Shown here: one piece after another, positions 50,020 to 59,345 of the stretch
Numbering within the stretch: position 1 is the first letter of the stretch
Layout: the number at the start of each line of letters is the position of its first letter
Source of the DNA: Pimelobacter simplex
GTDB lineage: Bacteria; Actinomycetota; Actinomycetes; Propionibacteriales; Nocardioidaceae
Assembly: GCF_024662235.1 (NCBI RefSeq)
Contig: NZ_CP096276.1
Location: forward strand, 3,472,001 to 3,536,000
Length of the DNA stretch: 64,000 bases
Direction of reading: 5' to 3'
Position numbers and translations under genes: made by a program
Notes under the pieces: generated by a model
Database searches by the model: none
What the model was told of the DNA's origin: nothing
Seen by the model: only the letters and a program-made list of their open reading frames with translations

Positions 50020-50993
50020 CCACCGCCGCTCCGCCGAGCCGGTTCGTGCGGCTCGCGGCCGTCCCGGCCATGTTCGGCGCCGGCGCGATGATCGCCGTCC
50101 AGGCCCAGATCAACGGACGCCTCGCGACCTCGCTCGGCGGCACCGCGTCGGCGGGGCTCACCGCCGCGGTCCTGGCGTTCGGCAGCGGCCTGCTCCTCGT
50201 CGCCGCGATCACTCTCTCGTCGCGGTCGCGGCGGGCCGGCATCGGCAGCCTCCGTACCGCCCTGCGCTCCGGCGCCCTGCCCAAGATCACCCTGGTCGGC
50301 GGCCTGGCCGGCGCCTCGCTGGTCGCCGCGCAGGGCCTGACCGTCGCCACCATCGGCGTCGCGCTCTTCAGCGTCGCCGTCACCGCCGGGCAGTCCTCCA
50401 GCAGCCTCGCCGTCGACCACGCCGGCCTCGGCCCCGGCGGCCGGGTCCCGTGGAGCCCGCCGCGCGCCCTCGCCGCCGCCTTCGCCATCGCGGCCGTCGC
50501 GCTCGCCGCGGGCGAGCGGCTGGTCGAGTCGTTCTCGCTGACGACCGCCGGTCTCGCCGTACTGCCGTTGGTGGCGGGCGCGGGCATGGCCGCCCAGGCC
50601 GCCTTCAACGGCCGCGTCTCCGCCGTCGCCGGGCCGTGGGTGTCGAGCCTGAACAACTTCGTGATCGGCTTCATCGGCCTGGTCGCCGTCTGGGCCGTGT
50701 TCTTCGCCCTCGACCACGACCTGCAGCCGCTGCCGCACCAGTGGTACCTCTACCTCGGCGGCGTCCTCGGCCTCGGCTTCATCTGGCTCTCCGCGGCCCT
50801 CGTCCGCGTGCACGGCGTGCTCGTGCTCGGGCTGTGTGTGATCGCCGGGCAGGTGATCGGGGCGCTCGTCATCGAGCTGGCCGTCAACGACGACTCGCAC
50901 GTCGGGCCGGTCGGGGTCGGGGCGGGGGTGCTGACCGTGGTCGGCGTACTGGTGGCGTTGTGGCAGACGGGGCACCAGCGGTCCGCTGCGTAG
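50016..50993 (+). CDS. YdcZ/DMT-family transporter (DUF606)
   Basis: The 325-residue protein has ten helices in two repeats: GAGMIAVQAQINGRLATSLG-like opening (MIAVQAQINGRLA) and a second copy AGAGMAAQAAFNGRVSAVAG, each with the small-residue helix followed by a GxxNN-type loop (VSSLNNFVIGFIGL). This is the YdcZ group of the drug/metabolite superfamily. Its GTG overlaps the ATPase stop (GTGA), so it is probably part of the same operon. A role in exporting a metabolite related to the imported amino acid is a guess. Confidence 0.85.
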   Translation: MTTAAPPSRFVRLAAVPAMFGAGAMIAVQAQINGRLATSLGGTASAGLTAAVLAFGSGLLLVAAITLSSRSRRAGIGSLRTALRSGALPKITLVGGLAGASLVAAQGLTVATIGVALFSVAVTAGQSSSSLAVDHAGLGPGGRVPWSPPRALAAAFAIAAVALAAGERLVESFSLTTAGLAVLPLVAGAGMAAQAAFNGRVSAVAGPWVSSLNNFVIGFIGLVAVWAVFFALDHDLQPLPHQWYLYLGGVLGLGFIWLSAALVRVHGVLVLGLCVIAGQVIGALVIELAVNDDSHVGPVGVGAGVLTVVGVLVALWQTGHQRSAA

Positions 50994-51009
50994 AGGCGGC
51001 GTCCGGGCG

Positions 51010-51363
51010 TCAGCGCACGGCCGCGCAGGCGACGCACGTCCGCGCCGCGGGCTTGACCTCCAGGCGCGCCTCTGCGATCGGCCAGCCGCACCGCTCGCAG
51101 GTGCCGTAGGTGCCGGCGTCCAGCCGCATCACGGCTGCGTCGATGTCGGCGAGGTGAGTACGGACCTGGCGGGTGAGGGCGGCGAGCTGGGAGCGCTCGA
51201 AGGCGATGGTGGCGCCCTCGGGGTCGTGCTCGTCGTCGGCGTTGGTGTCGCGGGAGGCGGCGACGACCTCGTCGAACTGGCCGGTGAGGCCGCTCAGGCG
51301 GCGCAGGGCCTCGCGGCGCTCGGCGTCGAGCAGGGCGCGGGCGGAGGCGCGGGCGGGGTCCAC
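51010..51363 (-). CDS. TraR/DksA-type zinc finger protein
   Basis: The 117-residue protein has an N-terminal coiled-coil (RASARALLDAERREALRRLS, then FERSQLAALTRQVRTHLADI) and a C-terminal zinc finger GTCERCGWPIAEARLEVKPA with a second CVAC pair, four cysteines in all. DksA/TraR proteins bind RNA polymerase through the secondary channel, but short actinobacterial members like this may have different roles. A GTG start is used (cac at 51361-51363 on the plus strand). Confidence 0.85.
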   Translation of the reverse strand: MDPARASARALLDAERREALRRLSGLTGQFDEVVAASRDTNADDEHDPEGATIAFERSQLAALTRQVRTHLADIDAAVMRLDAGTYGTCERCGWPIAEARLEVKPAARTCVACAAVR

Positions 51364-51398
51364 AGGGGGATGCTCGCAGGGGGTACCGACAGCAGCGA

Positions 51399-51426
51399 CC
51401 CCCGTCGCGCCGGAGCGTGACGGGGG
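51399..51426 (-). terminator. Terminator after lpd
   Basis: A 12-bp stem, 51399-51410 with 51415-51426, has one G-T pair and a CGGA loop. It lies 25 bases after the dihydrolipoamide dehydrogenase stop on the minus strand. Confidence 0.82.
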
Positions 51427-51451
51427 CCGCGGGAGCCGTGGGGCAGGTGGC

Positions 51452-52852
51452 TCAGAGGTTGATCATGTGGCCGGCGATCCCGTGGATCGCCTCCTTGACC
51501 GCCTCGGAGAGGGTCGGGTGGGCGAAGACGTTGCGCCCGACCTCGTCGGCGGTGAGGTCCCACTTCTGCGCGAGGGTCAGCGCGGGGAGGAGCTCGGTGA
51601 CGTCGGGGCCGATCATGTGGGCGCCGAGGATCTCGTTGAACTCCGCGTCCGCGACGATCTTGACGAAGCCGACGGCCTCGCCCAGGCCCATGGCCTTGCC
51701 GTTGGCGGTGAAGGGGAAGGACGCGGTCTTGACGTCGTAGCCCTTGTCCTTGGCCTGCTGCTCGCTGTAGCCGAAGGAGCCGATCTGGGGCTGGCAGTAG
51801 GTCGCGCGCGGGATGAAGTCGTACTCGACCGGCATCGTCTCGGCGCCGGCGATCGTCTCGGCGGCGACGATGCCCATGGCCTCGGCGACGTGAGCGAGCA
51901 TCATCTTGCCGGTGACGTCGCCGATGGCGTAGACGCCCTCGACGTTGGTGCGGCAGTACTCGTCAATGGCGATCGCGCCGCGGTCGGTGAGGGCGACGCC
52001 GGCGGCCTCGAGGCCGTAGCCCTCGACGCGGGGGGCGAAGCCGAAGGCGGCGAGGAACTTGTCGGCCTCGAGGACCTGCTCGTCACCGCCGGCAGCGGGG
52101 GCGATGCGGACCTTGACGCCCGAGCCGGTGTCCTCGACGCCCTTGACGGCGGTGGAGGTGAGCACCTTGACGCCCAGCTTCTTGTAGTGCTTGGCGAGCT
52201 CCTTGGACACGTCGGCGTCCTCGGTGGGGACCATCCGGTCGAGGAACTCGACGATGGTGACGTCGACGCCGAAGTTCTTCATCACGTAGGCGAACTCGAC
52301 GCCGATGGCGCCGGAGCCGCCGATGATGACGGACGACGGGAGGTTCTCGTCGAGGATCTGCTCCTCGTACGACACGATGTTCTTGCCGTTGACCTCGACG
52401 CCCGGGACGGTACGGACGGTGGCGCCGCCGGCGAGGATCAGGCTGTCGCACGTGTAGTCGGCGGTGGAGCCGTCGTTGAGCGCGACGGAGACCGACTTGG
52501 GACCGGTCAGGGTGCCCCAGCCGTCGATCTCGGTGATCTTGTTCTTCTTCATCAGGAAGTGGACGCCCTTGACGATGCCGGCGCTCACCTGGCGCGAGCG
52601 CGCGTGCGTCGGGCCGTAGGACATCGTGGCGTCGCCCTCGATGCCGAACTTGGCCTTCTCGTGGGTCAGCGTGTGGGCGAGCTCGGCGTTCTTGAGCAGC
52701 GCCTTGGAGGGGATGCAGCCGACGTTGAGACAGACGCCGCCCCAGTACTTCTTCTCGATCACGGCAACGGACTTGCCGAGCTGGGCGGCGCGGATCGCGG
52801 CGACGTACCCACCGGGGCCGGCACCGAGGACGAGGACATCGAAGTGGGTCAC
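51452..52852 (-). CDS. lpdA: Dihydrolipoamide dehydrogenase
   Basis: The 466-residue enzyme has the FAD motif [19 protein letters not shown], the redox-active CLNVGC in [20 protein letters not shown] motif [11 protein letters not shown], and C-terminal HAHPT-like [16 protein letters not shown] with the catalytic His-Glu. It reoxidises lipoamide in 2-oxoacid dehydrogenase complexes. The GTG at 52852 was chosen because TACGCT ends 7 bases upstream and the fold then starts at once. The second Lpd-like gene at 46101 lacks one of these cysteines. The symbol is shared with that paralogue only by convention; this is the true lipoamide enzyme. Confidence 0.95.
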   Translation of the reverse strand: MTHFDVLVLGAGPGGYVAAIRAAQLGKSVAVIEKKYWGGVCLNVGCIPSKALLKNAELAHTLTHEKAKFGIEGDATMSYGPTHARSRQVSAGIVKGVHFLMKKNKITEIDGWGTLTGPKSVSVALNDGSTADYTCDSLILAGGATVRTVPGVEVNGKNIVSYEEQILDENLPSSVIIGGSGAIGVEFAYVMKNFGVDVTIVEFLDRMVPTEDADVSKELAKHYKKLGVKVLTSTAVKGVEDTGSGVKVRIAPAAGGDEQVLEADKFLAAFGFAPRVEGYGLEAAGVALTDRGAIAIDEYCRTNVEGVYAIGDVTGKMMLAHVAEAMGIVAAETIAGAETMPVEYDFIPRATYCQPQIGSFGYSEQQAKDKGYDVKTASFPFTANGKAMGLGEAVGFVKIVADAEFNEILGAHMIGPDVTELLPALTLAQKWDLTADEVGRNVFAHPTLSEAVKEAIHGIAGHMINL

Positions 52853-52859
52853 GGGTGCC

Positions 52860-52865
52860 AGCGTA
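52860..52865 (-). promoter_or_regulatory. -10 hexamer TACGCT for the dihydrolipoamide dehydrogenase gene (leaderless)
   Basis: On the minus strand TACGCT ends 7 bases before the GTG at 52852. Confidence 0.5.
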
Positions 52866-52966
52866 GTGCGCACCCTCTTGTGTCCTGCATCACGTTCACG
52901 GGAGGCTGCTCCCTACTCCCCGGTACGGCGGCATGGGGCCGCCGGCCACGATCTAGGAGCAGCTCC

Positions 52967-54145
<1,179 letters not shown>

Positions 54146-54166
54146 GGTCGCCCGGCCGCGGGTCAC

Positions 54167-54172
54167 TAGTCT
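54167..54172 (+). promoter_or_regulatory. -10 hexamer TAGTCT for the GNAT gene (leaderless)
   Basis: TAGTCT ends 6 bases before the GTG at 54179, 22 bases after the protease stop. Confidence 0.5.
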
Positions 54173-54178
54173 CGCCGA

Positions 54179-54613
54179 GTGGAGCGGACGACGGCAGCGA
54201 GCGTGACGACCCGCCTCGCGGGCGACCCCGACCTGGGGTTCCTCGCCGAGGTCGACCACCACGTCAGCCCGGAGGTCCGTGCCGAGGTGGTGGCCCGCGG
54301 CAGGGTGCTGCTCGCCGAGACCGGCGGCGACACCGTCGGCTTCGCGCGATGGGGCCTGTTCTGGGACGAGATCCCGTTCCTGAACCTGCTCTGGGTCGCG
54401 CCCGGACGCCGCGGCCAGGGCATCGGCACGAGCCTGGTCGCGGCCTGGGAACGCGCCCAGGCGGCGGCCGGTCACCGGACGGTGCTGACGTCGACGTTGT
54501 CCTCCGAGCGGGCGCAGCACCTCTACCGCCGCCTCGGGTACGTCGACAGCGGCGCCCTGCTGCTGCCCGGCGAGGCCGCCGAGATCATCCTCCGCAAGTC
54601 CCTCACGCCCTGA
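54179..54613 (+). CDS. GNAT-family N-acetyltransferase
   Basis: The 144-residue protein has the GNAT core: GDTVGFARWGLFWDEIPFLN, then acetyl-CoA loop VAPGRRGQGIGTSLVAAWER (R/QxxGxG/A) and the final TSTLSSERAQHLYRRLGYVD. It acetylates a small molecule or protein N-terminus; the acceptor is not predictable. The GTG start is set by the upstream TAGTCT. Confidence 0.9.
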   Translation: MERTTAASVTTRLAGDPDLGFLAEVDHHVSPEVRAEVVARGRVLLAETGGDTVGFARWGLFWDEIPFLNLLWVAPGRRGQGIGTSLVAAWERAQAAAGHRTVLTSTLSSERAQHLYRRLGYVDSGALLLPGEAAEIILRKSLTP

Positions 54614-54650
54614 GCGCCTGAGCCTCCCCGCGGCGTACGGCGGCACGCAC

Positions 54651-54656
54651 TAGCCT
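54651..54656 (+). promoter_or_regulatory. -10 hexamer TAGCCT for the cyclotransferase-fold gene (leaderless)
   Basis: TAGCCT ends 7 bases before the GTG at 54664. Confidence 0.5.
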
Positions 54657-54663
54657 GACCTGC

Positions 54664-55116
54664 GTGACGTCGTATGCCGCCTACGGCACCAACCTCGACC
54701 CCGCCCGGATGGGCGAGCGGTGCCCGCACTCCCCCATGCGGACGACCGGGTGGCTGTCCGGGTGGCGGCTGACGTTCGGCGGCGAGGAGCACGGCTGGGA
54801 CGGCGCGCTCGCGACGATCGTGCAGGACCCGTTCGAGCAGGTCTTCGTGGCGGTCTACGACATGAGCCCGCTCGACGAGGGCAACCTCGACCAGTGGGAG
54901 TCGGCCGACTCGGGGCTCTACCGGCGCACCAAGGTGCGGGTCTCGACGATGGTCGGGGAGATCGTGGCGTGGACCTACGTGCTCGACGCCTACGAGGGCG
55001 GGCTGCCCTCGGCGTCGTACCTGGGGGTGATCGCGGCGGCGGCCGAGGCCGCGGACGCGCCGGACGACTACGTGAGCGGGCTGCGGACCCGGGCGTGCCG
55101 CTCGACCGGTCTCTGA
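54664..55116 (+). CDS. Gamma-glutamylcyclotransferase-fold protein
   Basis: The 150-residue protein opens with YAAYGTNLDPARM, the YGSxL-type substrate loop of the AIG2/GGCT family, followed by WRLTFGGEEHGWDGALATIV and VFVAVYDMSPLDEGNLDQWE, where Glu in the last motif would be the catalytic base region. The family releases 5-oxoproline from gamma-glutamyl amines or acts on related compounds; actinobacterial members are mostly untested. A GTG start with TAGCCT upstream. Confidence 0.82.
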   Translation: MTSYAAYGTNLDPARMGERCPHSPMRTTGWLSGWRLTFGGEEHGWDGALATIVQDPFEQVFVAVYDMSPLDEGNLDQWESADSGLYRRTKVRVSTMVGEIVAWTYVLDAYEGGLPSASYLGVIAAAAEAADAPDDYVSGLRTRACRSTGL

Positions 55117-55138
55117 CCCGGACGGGGGCGTGACCCCG

Positions 55139-55169
55139 GCGCAACCTGAATCGTTGTCAGGTTATGCGC
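55139..55169 (+). promoter_or_regulatory. Hairpin/palindrome covering the start codon of the beta-propeller lipoprotein
   Basis: GCGCAACCTGA (55139-55149) pairs with TCAGGTTATGCGC (55157-55169) with one unpaired base; the AACCTGA/TCAGGTT core is perfect with a 7-base spacer. The right arm includes the ATG at 55164. In RNA the start codon would be masked; in DNA it could be an operator. Confidence 0.6.
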
Positions 55170-56669
55170 CGCTCCCGCCTCGCCCCTGCCCTCGCCGCGG
55201 TCGTCGCCGCTGCGGCCCTCGCCGCGTGCGGTGAGACCCGGATCACCGAGGAACGGCCGACCGAGGACGACGCCCGCGACCTGCCGATCGCCGTACGTCC
55301 CGCCGACAGCGGGCTGCGGTCGGTGATGTGGGTCGGCAACAACTGGGACGGCACGGCGAGCATCGTCGACGCGCGCTCGTTCGAGGTCCTCAAGCGGGGC
55401 GTCAACCTCATCCCGGACCGGGCCGAGGAGACCCAGCGGATCCTCAAGAACCCCGTGGCCACGGTGTTCTACCTCGCGATCAACGCGGGACCGGGCCAGG
55501 GCCACAACCAGTACGTCGACGACATGTTCACCACGATGGACGGCAAGTACCTCGCGGTCTCGCGGCCCAGCTTCGCCGACGTCGTCTGGATCGACATCGC
55601 CAAGGCCGCCGCCGGGCGCACCGACTCGATCGTGCGCGAGCAGCAGATGGACGGCTACCGCACCGACCACATGCAGGTCTCGAACGACGGCCGCCGGCTG
55701 CTGGTCTCGGACTCCACGTCGCGCCAGGTGATCGAGTACTCGATGGTCGACGAGACCGTCGGCGGCAAGGTGATCAAGCTCGGCGACCGGCTGCGCACCT
55801 TCCCCTCGGGCGAGACCCCGCACGAGAGCAACTACACCGAGGACGGCGAGCGGATCCTGCACGCCTCGATCGGCCGGGTCTACACCCCCGTCGACGACAT
55901 CGACCCGCGCGACGGCCAGCTGCTCGGGCTGCCGCTGGCCAAGCTCGGCCTCGGCGCGCTCGGGCTCGACAAGCTCCTCGCCCGGCTGCCCTGGTCGGCG
56001 CTCGACGGCGCGGTCAAGAGCGACCGCTGGCTCCAGTACGTCGCCGCCGACAACTTCGAGATCCTCCAGCGCTGGGACATGGCGCACGAGCTGGCCGAGG
56101 CCGGCCACCCCGGCATGAGCGGCGCGGTCCGCCCGATCGCGGTCCACCCCGACGGGCGCTACCTCTACCTCCAGGTCTCCTTCCTGCACGGGTATGTCGT
56201 CTTCGACACCGAGGCCGCCGACATCGACGGCCGCACCGGCTACACGCTCGGCGGCGAGCCGGAGCCCACGACCGGCGCCGTGGTCGACGTCGTCGAGCTC
56301 GAGAACCGGGTGCCGCGGATGCTGCGCGAGCAGTACGTCAACGACTCCGCGCACCACGGACTCTCGATCAGCGCGGACGGCGAGACCCTCTGCGCCGCCG
56401 GGACGATGGACGACTACGCGGCCCTCGTGGACGCCGCGACGGGCGAGGCGACGTACTTCGACGCCACCACGACCGGGCACGACTACGGCAAGCCGTACTG
56501 GACCACCGAGGGCCTCGACGAGACCTGCTGGGTCTCGCTCTCCGATGACGACGCGGTCGCCGTGCTGTCGACGCGGACCAAGGAGGAGGTCGCCTACCTG
56601 GCCGTGGGCAACCACCCGCAGCGGGTTCGCCACGGGTACGTGCCCGAGGCGGTCCTCGCGACGTGGTGA
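55164..56669 (+). CDS. Lipoprotein with predicted beta-propeller (YVTN/Lp-type repeats)
   Basis: The 501-residue protein has a signal peptide with lipobox LAAC (about residue 21). The mature part shows repeated strand units with SIVDARSFEVLKR, MQVSNDGRRLLVSDSTSRQV, IAVHPDGRYLYLQVSFLHGY, LSISADGETLCAAGTMDDYA and SLSDDDAVAVLSTRTKEEVA, the pattern of YVTN-type beta-propellers. It probably binds a ligand or redox partner at the membrane surface; several relatives sit beside metal or quinone pathways, but no such gene is adjacent. The start codon is inside a hairpin. Confidence 0.78.
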   Translation: MRRSRLAPALAAVVAAAALAACGETRITEERPTEDDARDLPIAVRPADSGLRSVMWVGNNWDGTASIVDARSFEVLKRGVNLIPDRAEETQRILKNPVATVFYLAINAGPGQGHNQYVDDMFTTMDGKYLAVSRPSFADVVWIDIAKAAAGRTDSIVREQQMDGYRTDHMQVSNDGRRLLVSDSTSRQVIEYSMVDETVGGKVIKLGDRLRTFPSGETPHESNYTEDGERILHASIGRVYTPVDDIDPRDGQLLGLPLAKLGLGALGLDKLLARLPWSALDGAVKSDRWLQYVAADNFEILQRWDMAHELAEAGHPGMSGAVRPIAVHPDGRYLYLQVSFLHGYVVFDTEAADIDGRTGYTLGGEPEPTTGAVVDVVELENRVPRMLREQYVNDSAHHGLSISADGETLCAAGTMDDYAALVDAATGEATYFDATTTGHDYGKPYWTTEGLDETCWVSLSDDDAVAVLSTRTKEEVAYLAVGNHPQRVRHGYVPEAVLATW

Positions 56670-56689
56670 TGGGCTTGCGGATCGGCCGC

Positions 56690-56695
56690 TAGAGT
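56690..56695 (+). promoter_or_regulatory. -10 hexamer TAGAGT for purine nucleoside phosphorylase (leaderless)
   Basis: TAGAGT ends 6 bases before the GTG at 56702. Confidence 0.5.
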
Positions 56696-56701
56696 CGCTC
56701 C

Positions 56702-57535
56702 GTGACCGAGTCCCCCACGCCGTACGCCCTGGCCGAAGAGGCCGCCGCCCGTCTCGCCGAGCTCACCGGTGTCGCCCGCCACGACGTGGCGCTCGTCCTG
56801 GGCTCGGGCTGGCTGCCGGCCGCCGACGCGCTCGATGGCGCGGGCGGCGCGAACACCACCGAGATCGACGTGACCTCGCTGCCGGGCTTCGCGGCGTCGG
56901 CGGTCCAGGGGCACTCGGGCAAGATCCGCTCGATCCGCCTGCCCGGCGCCGACGGCGCCCCCGACCGGCACCTGCTGGTCTTCCTCAGCCGCACGCACTA
57001 CTACGAGGGCCGCGGCGTCGCGGCCGTCGTCCACGGCGTCCGTACGGCGGCCGCGGCGGGCTGCCGCGCCATCGTGCTCACCAACGGCTGCGGCGGCCTC
57101 AAGGAGACCTGGACGCCGGGCACCCCGGTGCTCATCAGCGACCACATCAACCTGACCGGCCAGTCCCCCATCGTCGGAGCGAACTTCGTCGACCTCACCG
57201 ACCTCTACTCCACGCGCCTGCGCGCGCTGTGCCGCGAGGTCGAGCCGAGCCTCGACGAGGGTGTCTACGTCCAGTTCACCGGCCCCCACTACGAAACCCC
57301 GGCCGAGGTGCGGATGGCCGGCATCCTCGGCGGCCACCTGGTCGGCATGAGCACCACGCTCGAGGCGATCGCCGCCCGCGAGGCCGGCATGGAGATCCTC
57401 GGCATCAGCCTGGTCACCAACCTCGCCGCGGGCCTGAGCGGCGAGCCGCTCAACCACGCCGAGGTGCTCGAGGCCGGTCGCCAGGCGGCCACCCGCATGG
57501 GCGCGCTCCTGGGCGAGGTCGTCCCCCGCATCTGA
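56702..57535 (+). CDS. punA: Purine-nucleoside phosphorylase
   Basis: The 277-residue protein matches trimeric PNP: ALVLGSGWLPAADAL (phosphate loop), GHSGKIRSI, RTHYYEGRG, LTNGCGGLKETWTPGTPVLI, ISDHINLTGQSP, GPHYETPAEVRMAG and SLVTNLAAGLSG. It cleaves inosine and guanosine with phosphate, for purine salvage. Actinobacterial genes of this type are named deoD or punA. It is followed at 12 bases by the DUF2332 gene on the same strand. Confidence 0.93.
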   Translation: MTESPTPYALAEEAAARLAELTGVARHDVALVLGSGWLPAADALDGAGGANTTEIDVTSLPGFAASAVQGHSGKIRSIRLPGADGAPDRHLLVFLSRTHYYEGRGVAAVVHGVRTAAAAGCRAIVLTNGCGGLKETWTPGTPVLISDHINLTGQSPIVGANFVDLTDLYSTRLRALCREVEPSLDEGVYVQFTGPHYETPAEVRMAGILGGHLVGMSTTLEAIAAREAGMEILGISLVTNLAAGLSGEPLNHAEVLEAGRQAATRMGALLGEVVPRI

Positions 57536-57547
57536 CAGGCTCGCGGC

Positions 57548-58528
57548 ATGGAGCCCTACGCCGAGGTCCAGGAGTCCTACCGCCGCTTCGCCACCGAGGC
57601 CACCGACTCCCCGACCTTCACGGCCTGGGCGCTCGGGGTCGCCGGCGACCCCGAGGTGCAGGCGTGGATCCGCACGCTGCCCGACCTCAAGCAGCAGCCG
57701 AACCTGGTCTTCGCCGCGGCCCGGCACCACGGCGTACCGGCGCCGGGCCCGTACGACGGCCTGCGCACCGCGCTACTCGCCGACGGAGCCGAGGGCCCGA
57801 TCCGGGCGACGATCCTGGCCCGCGCCACCCAGACCAACGAGGTCGGCCGGCTGGCGACGCTGGTCCCGGCCTTCGCCGGGTTCGCGGGCCCGCTCGCGCT
57901 GCTCGAGGTGGGTGCCTCGGCAGGGCTGTGCCTCTACCCCGACCGCTGGGGCTACGCGTGGGCGACCGAGACGGGCGTGGTCCGGCTCGGCGACGAGCCC
58001 CGGCTGCCCTGCCGGGTCCGCGGTCCGGCGCCGCTGCCCGCGCGGCTGCCCGAGGTGGCCTGGCGCGGGGGCATCGACCTGCACCCGCTCGACGTGACCG
58101 ATCCCGACGCGACGGGCTGGCTCGAGACGCTGGTCTGGCCCGAGCAGGAGGAGCGGCGCGCCCGGCTGCGGCAGGCGGTAGAGGTGGCCCGGGCGGACCC
58201 GCCCACGATCGTGACCGGCGACCTGGTGGCCGAGCTGCCGGGGCTGGTGGAGCGCGCGTCGGCGTACGGGACGGTGGTGGTGTTCCACAGCGCGGTCATC
58301 GCCTACCTGCCGCCGCCGCGGCGGCGGGAGTTCGACGCCCTCGTCCGCGGCCTCGTCGCCGACGGCGCCTGCCACTGGGTGAGCAACGAGGCGCCGCAGG
58401 TGCTGCCGTCCGTGACGCGCACCGGCCCGCCGATCCCGGAATGTCATCCGACCTTCGTGCTCGGGATCGACGGGCAGATGGTGGCGCAGACCCACGGGCA
58501 CGGCCGCGCGCTGCGCTGGGTGGGCTGA
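57548..58528 (+). CDS. DUF2332-family protein
   Basis: The 326-residue protein has the family pattern SPTFTAWALGVAGDPEVQAW, PNLVFAAARHHGVPAPGPYD and a loop LLEVGASAGLCLYPDRW that resembles a SAM-binding motif I, then ATGWLETLVWPEQEERRARL and VVVFHSAVIAYLPPPRRREF. The function is not established; the glycine-rich loop makes a methyltransferase-like fold plausible. It is probably co-transcribed with punA (12-base gap). The tail abuts the ABC exporter operon on the other strand with 1 base between stops. Confidence 0.8.
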   Translation: MEPYAEVQESYRRFATEATDSPTFTAWALGVAGDPEVQAWIRTLPDLKQQPNLVFAAARHHGVPAPGPYDGLRTALLADGAEGPIRATILARATQTNEVGRLATLVPAFAGFAGPLALLEVGASAGLCLYPDRWGYAWATETGVVRLGDEPRLPCRVRGPAPLPARLPEVAWRGGIDLHPLDVTDPDATGWLETLVWPEQEERRARLRQAVEVARADPPTIVTGDLVAELPGLVERASAYGTVVVFHSAVIAYLPPPRRREFDALVRGLVADGACHWVSNEAPQVLPSVTRTGPPIPECHPTFVLGIDGQMVAQTHGHGRALRWVG

Positions 58529-58529
58529 G

Positions 58530-59345
58530 TCAGCTCGCGCGGTTCATCCGCCGGACGCCGACCCAGAGCCCGAACGCTCCGACGGCCAGCGACGCGACCA
58601 CGCCGGCGAGCACGGTGTCGGCCGGGAACGAGCCCGCGAACAGCGCCCGCTCGGCCTCGACGATGTGGGTCAGCGGGTTGACGTCGGAGGCGGTGCGCAA
58701 CCAGCCGGGCGCGCCGTCGAGGGGCAGCAGGACGCCGGCCAGGAGCAGCAGCGGGAAGATCACCGTCTGCTGGACGGTCCAGAACACCCAGGCCTGCTCC
58801 TTGGCGGCGACCGCGAGCGCGAGGCTGAGGGCGCCGAGGCCGACGCTGAACGGCACGAGCAGCGCCATCCCGACCAGGATCCCGCCGACGTGCAGGTCGA
58901 AGCCGAACGGCGTCGCGACCGCCACGATGATCACGGTCTGCAGCACCAGCGGCACCATCTCGCGCAGGGCCTTGCCGATCATCAGCGACGAGCGGCGCAC
59001 CGGCGAGACGAGCAGCCGCTCGAACGAGCCGCTGACGATCTCCTCCGACAGGTTCGCGCCGGTGAAGGACGCGCTCATCAACGCGGTCATCGCGACGATG
59101 CCGGGCACGAACCACTGCAGCGCCGAGCCGTCGCCGGTGTCGGGCAGCAGCGGGGCGAACAGGCCGAGGAAGACCAGCGGCTGCACCATCGCGAACAGCA
59201 CGGACGCCGGCTGGCGCAGCACCGGCTGGAGCTCGCGGACGAGGACGTTGCCGATGTCGGCGAGCAGGCCGACGGGCCGCGCCACGACAGGGGTACGACG
59301 GGCCGCGGCCGCCGGGGCCGCGGGGGTGGTCAGGGAGATGCTCAT
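58530..59345 (-). CDS. ABC-2 type exporter permease (DrrB-like)
   Basis: The 271-residue protein has six helices with an ABC-2 pattern: RELQPVLRQPASVLFAMVQP, FVPGIVAMTALMSASFTGAN, ERLLVSPVRRSSLMIGKALR and HIVEAERALFAGSFPAD, near the conserved VNPLTHIVE. It forms the channel of a drug or lipid exporter with the upstream ATPase, whose stop overlaps its start (ATGA). Confidence 0.9.
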   Translation of the reverse strand: MSISLTTPAAPAAAARRTPVVARPVGLLADIGNVLVRELQPVLRQPASVLFAMVQPLVFLGLFAPLLPDTGDGSALQWFVPGIVAMTALMSASFTGANLSEEIVSGSFERLLVSPVRRSSLMIGKALREMVPLVLQTVIIVAVATPFGFDLHVGGILVGMALLVPFSVGLGALSLALAVAAKEQAWVFWTVQQTVIFPLLLLAGVLLPLDGAPGWLRTASDVNPLTHIVEAERALFAGSFPADTVLAGVVASLAVGAFGLWVGVRRMNRAS

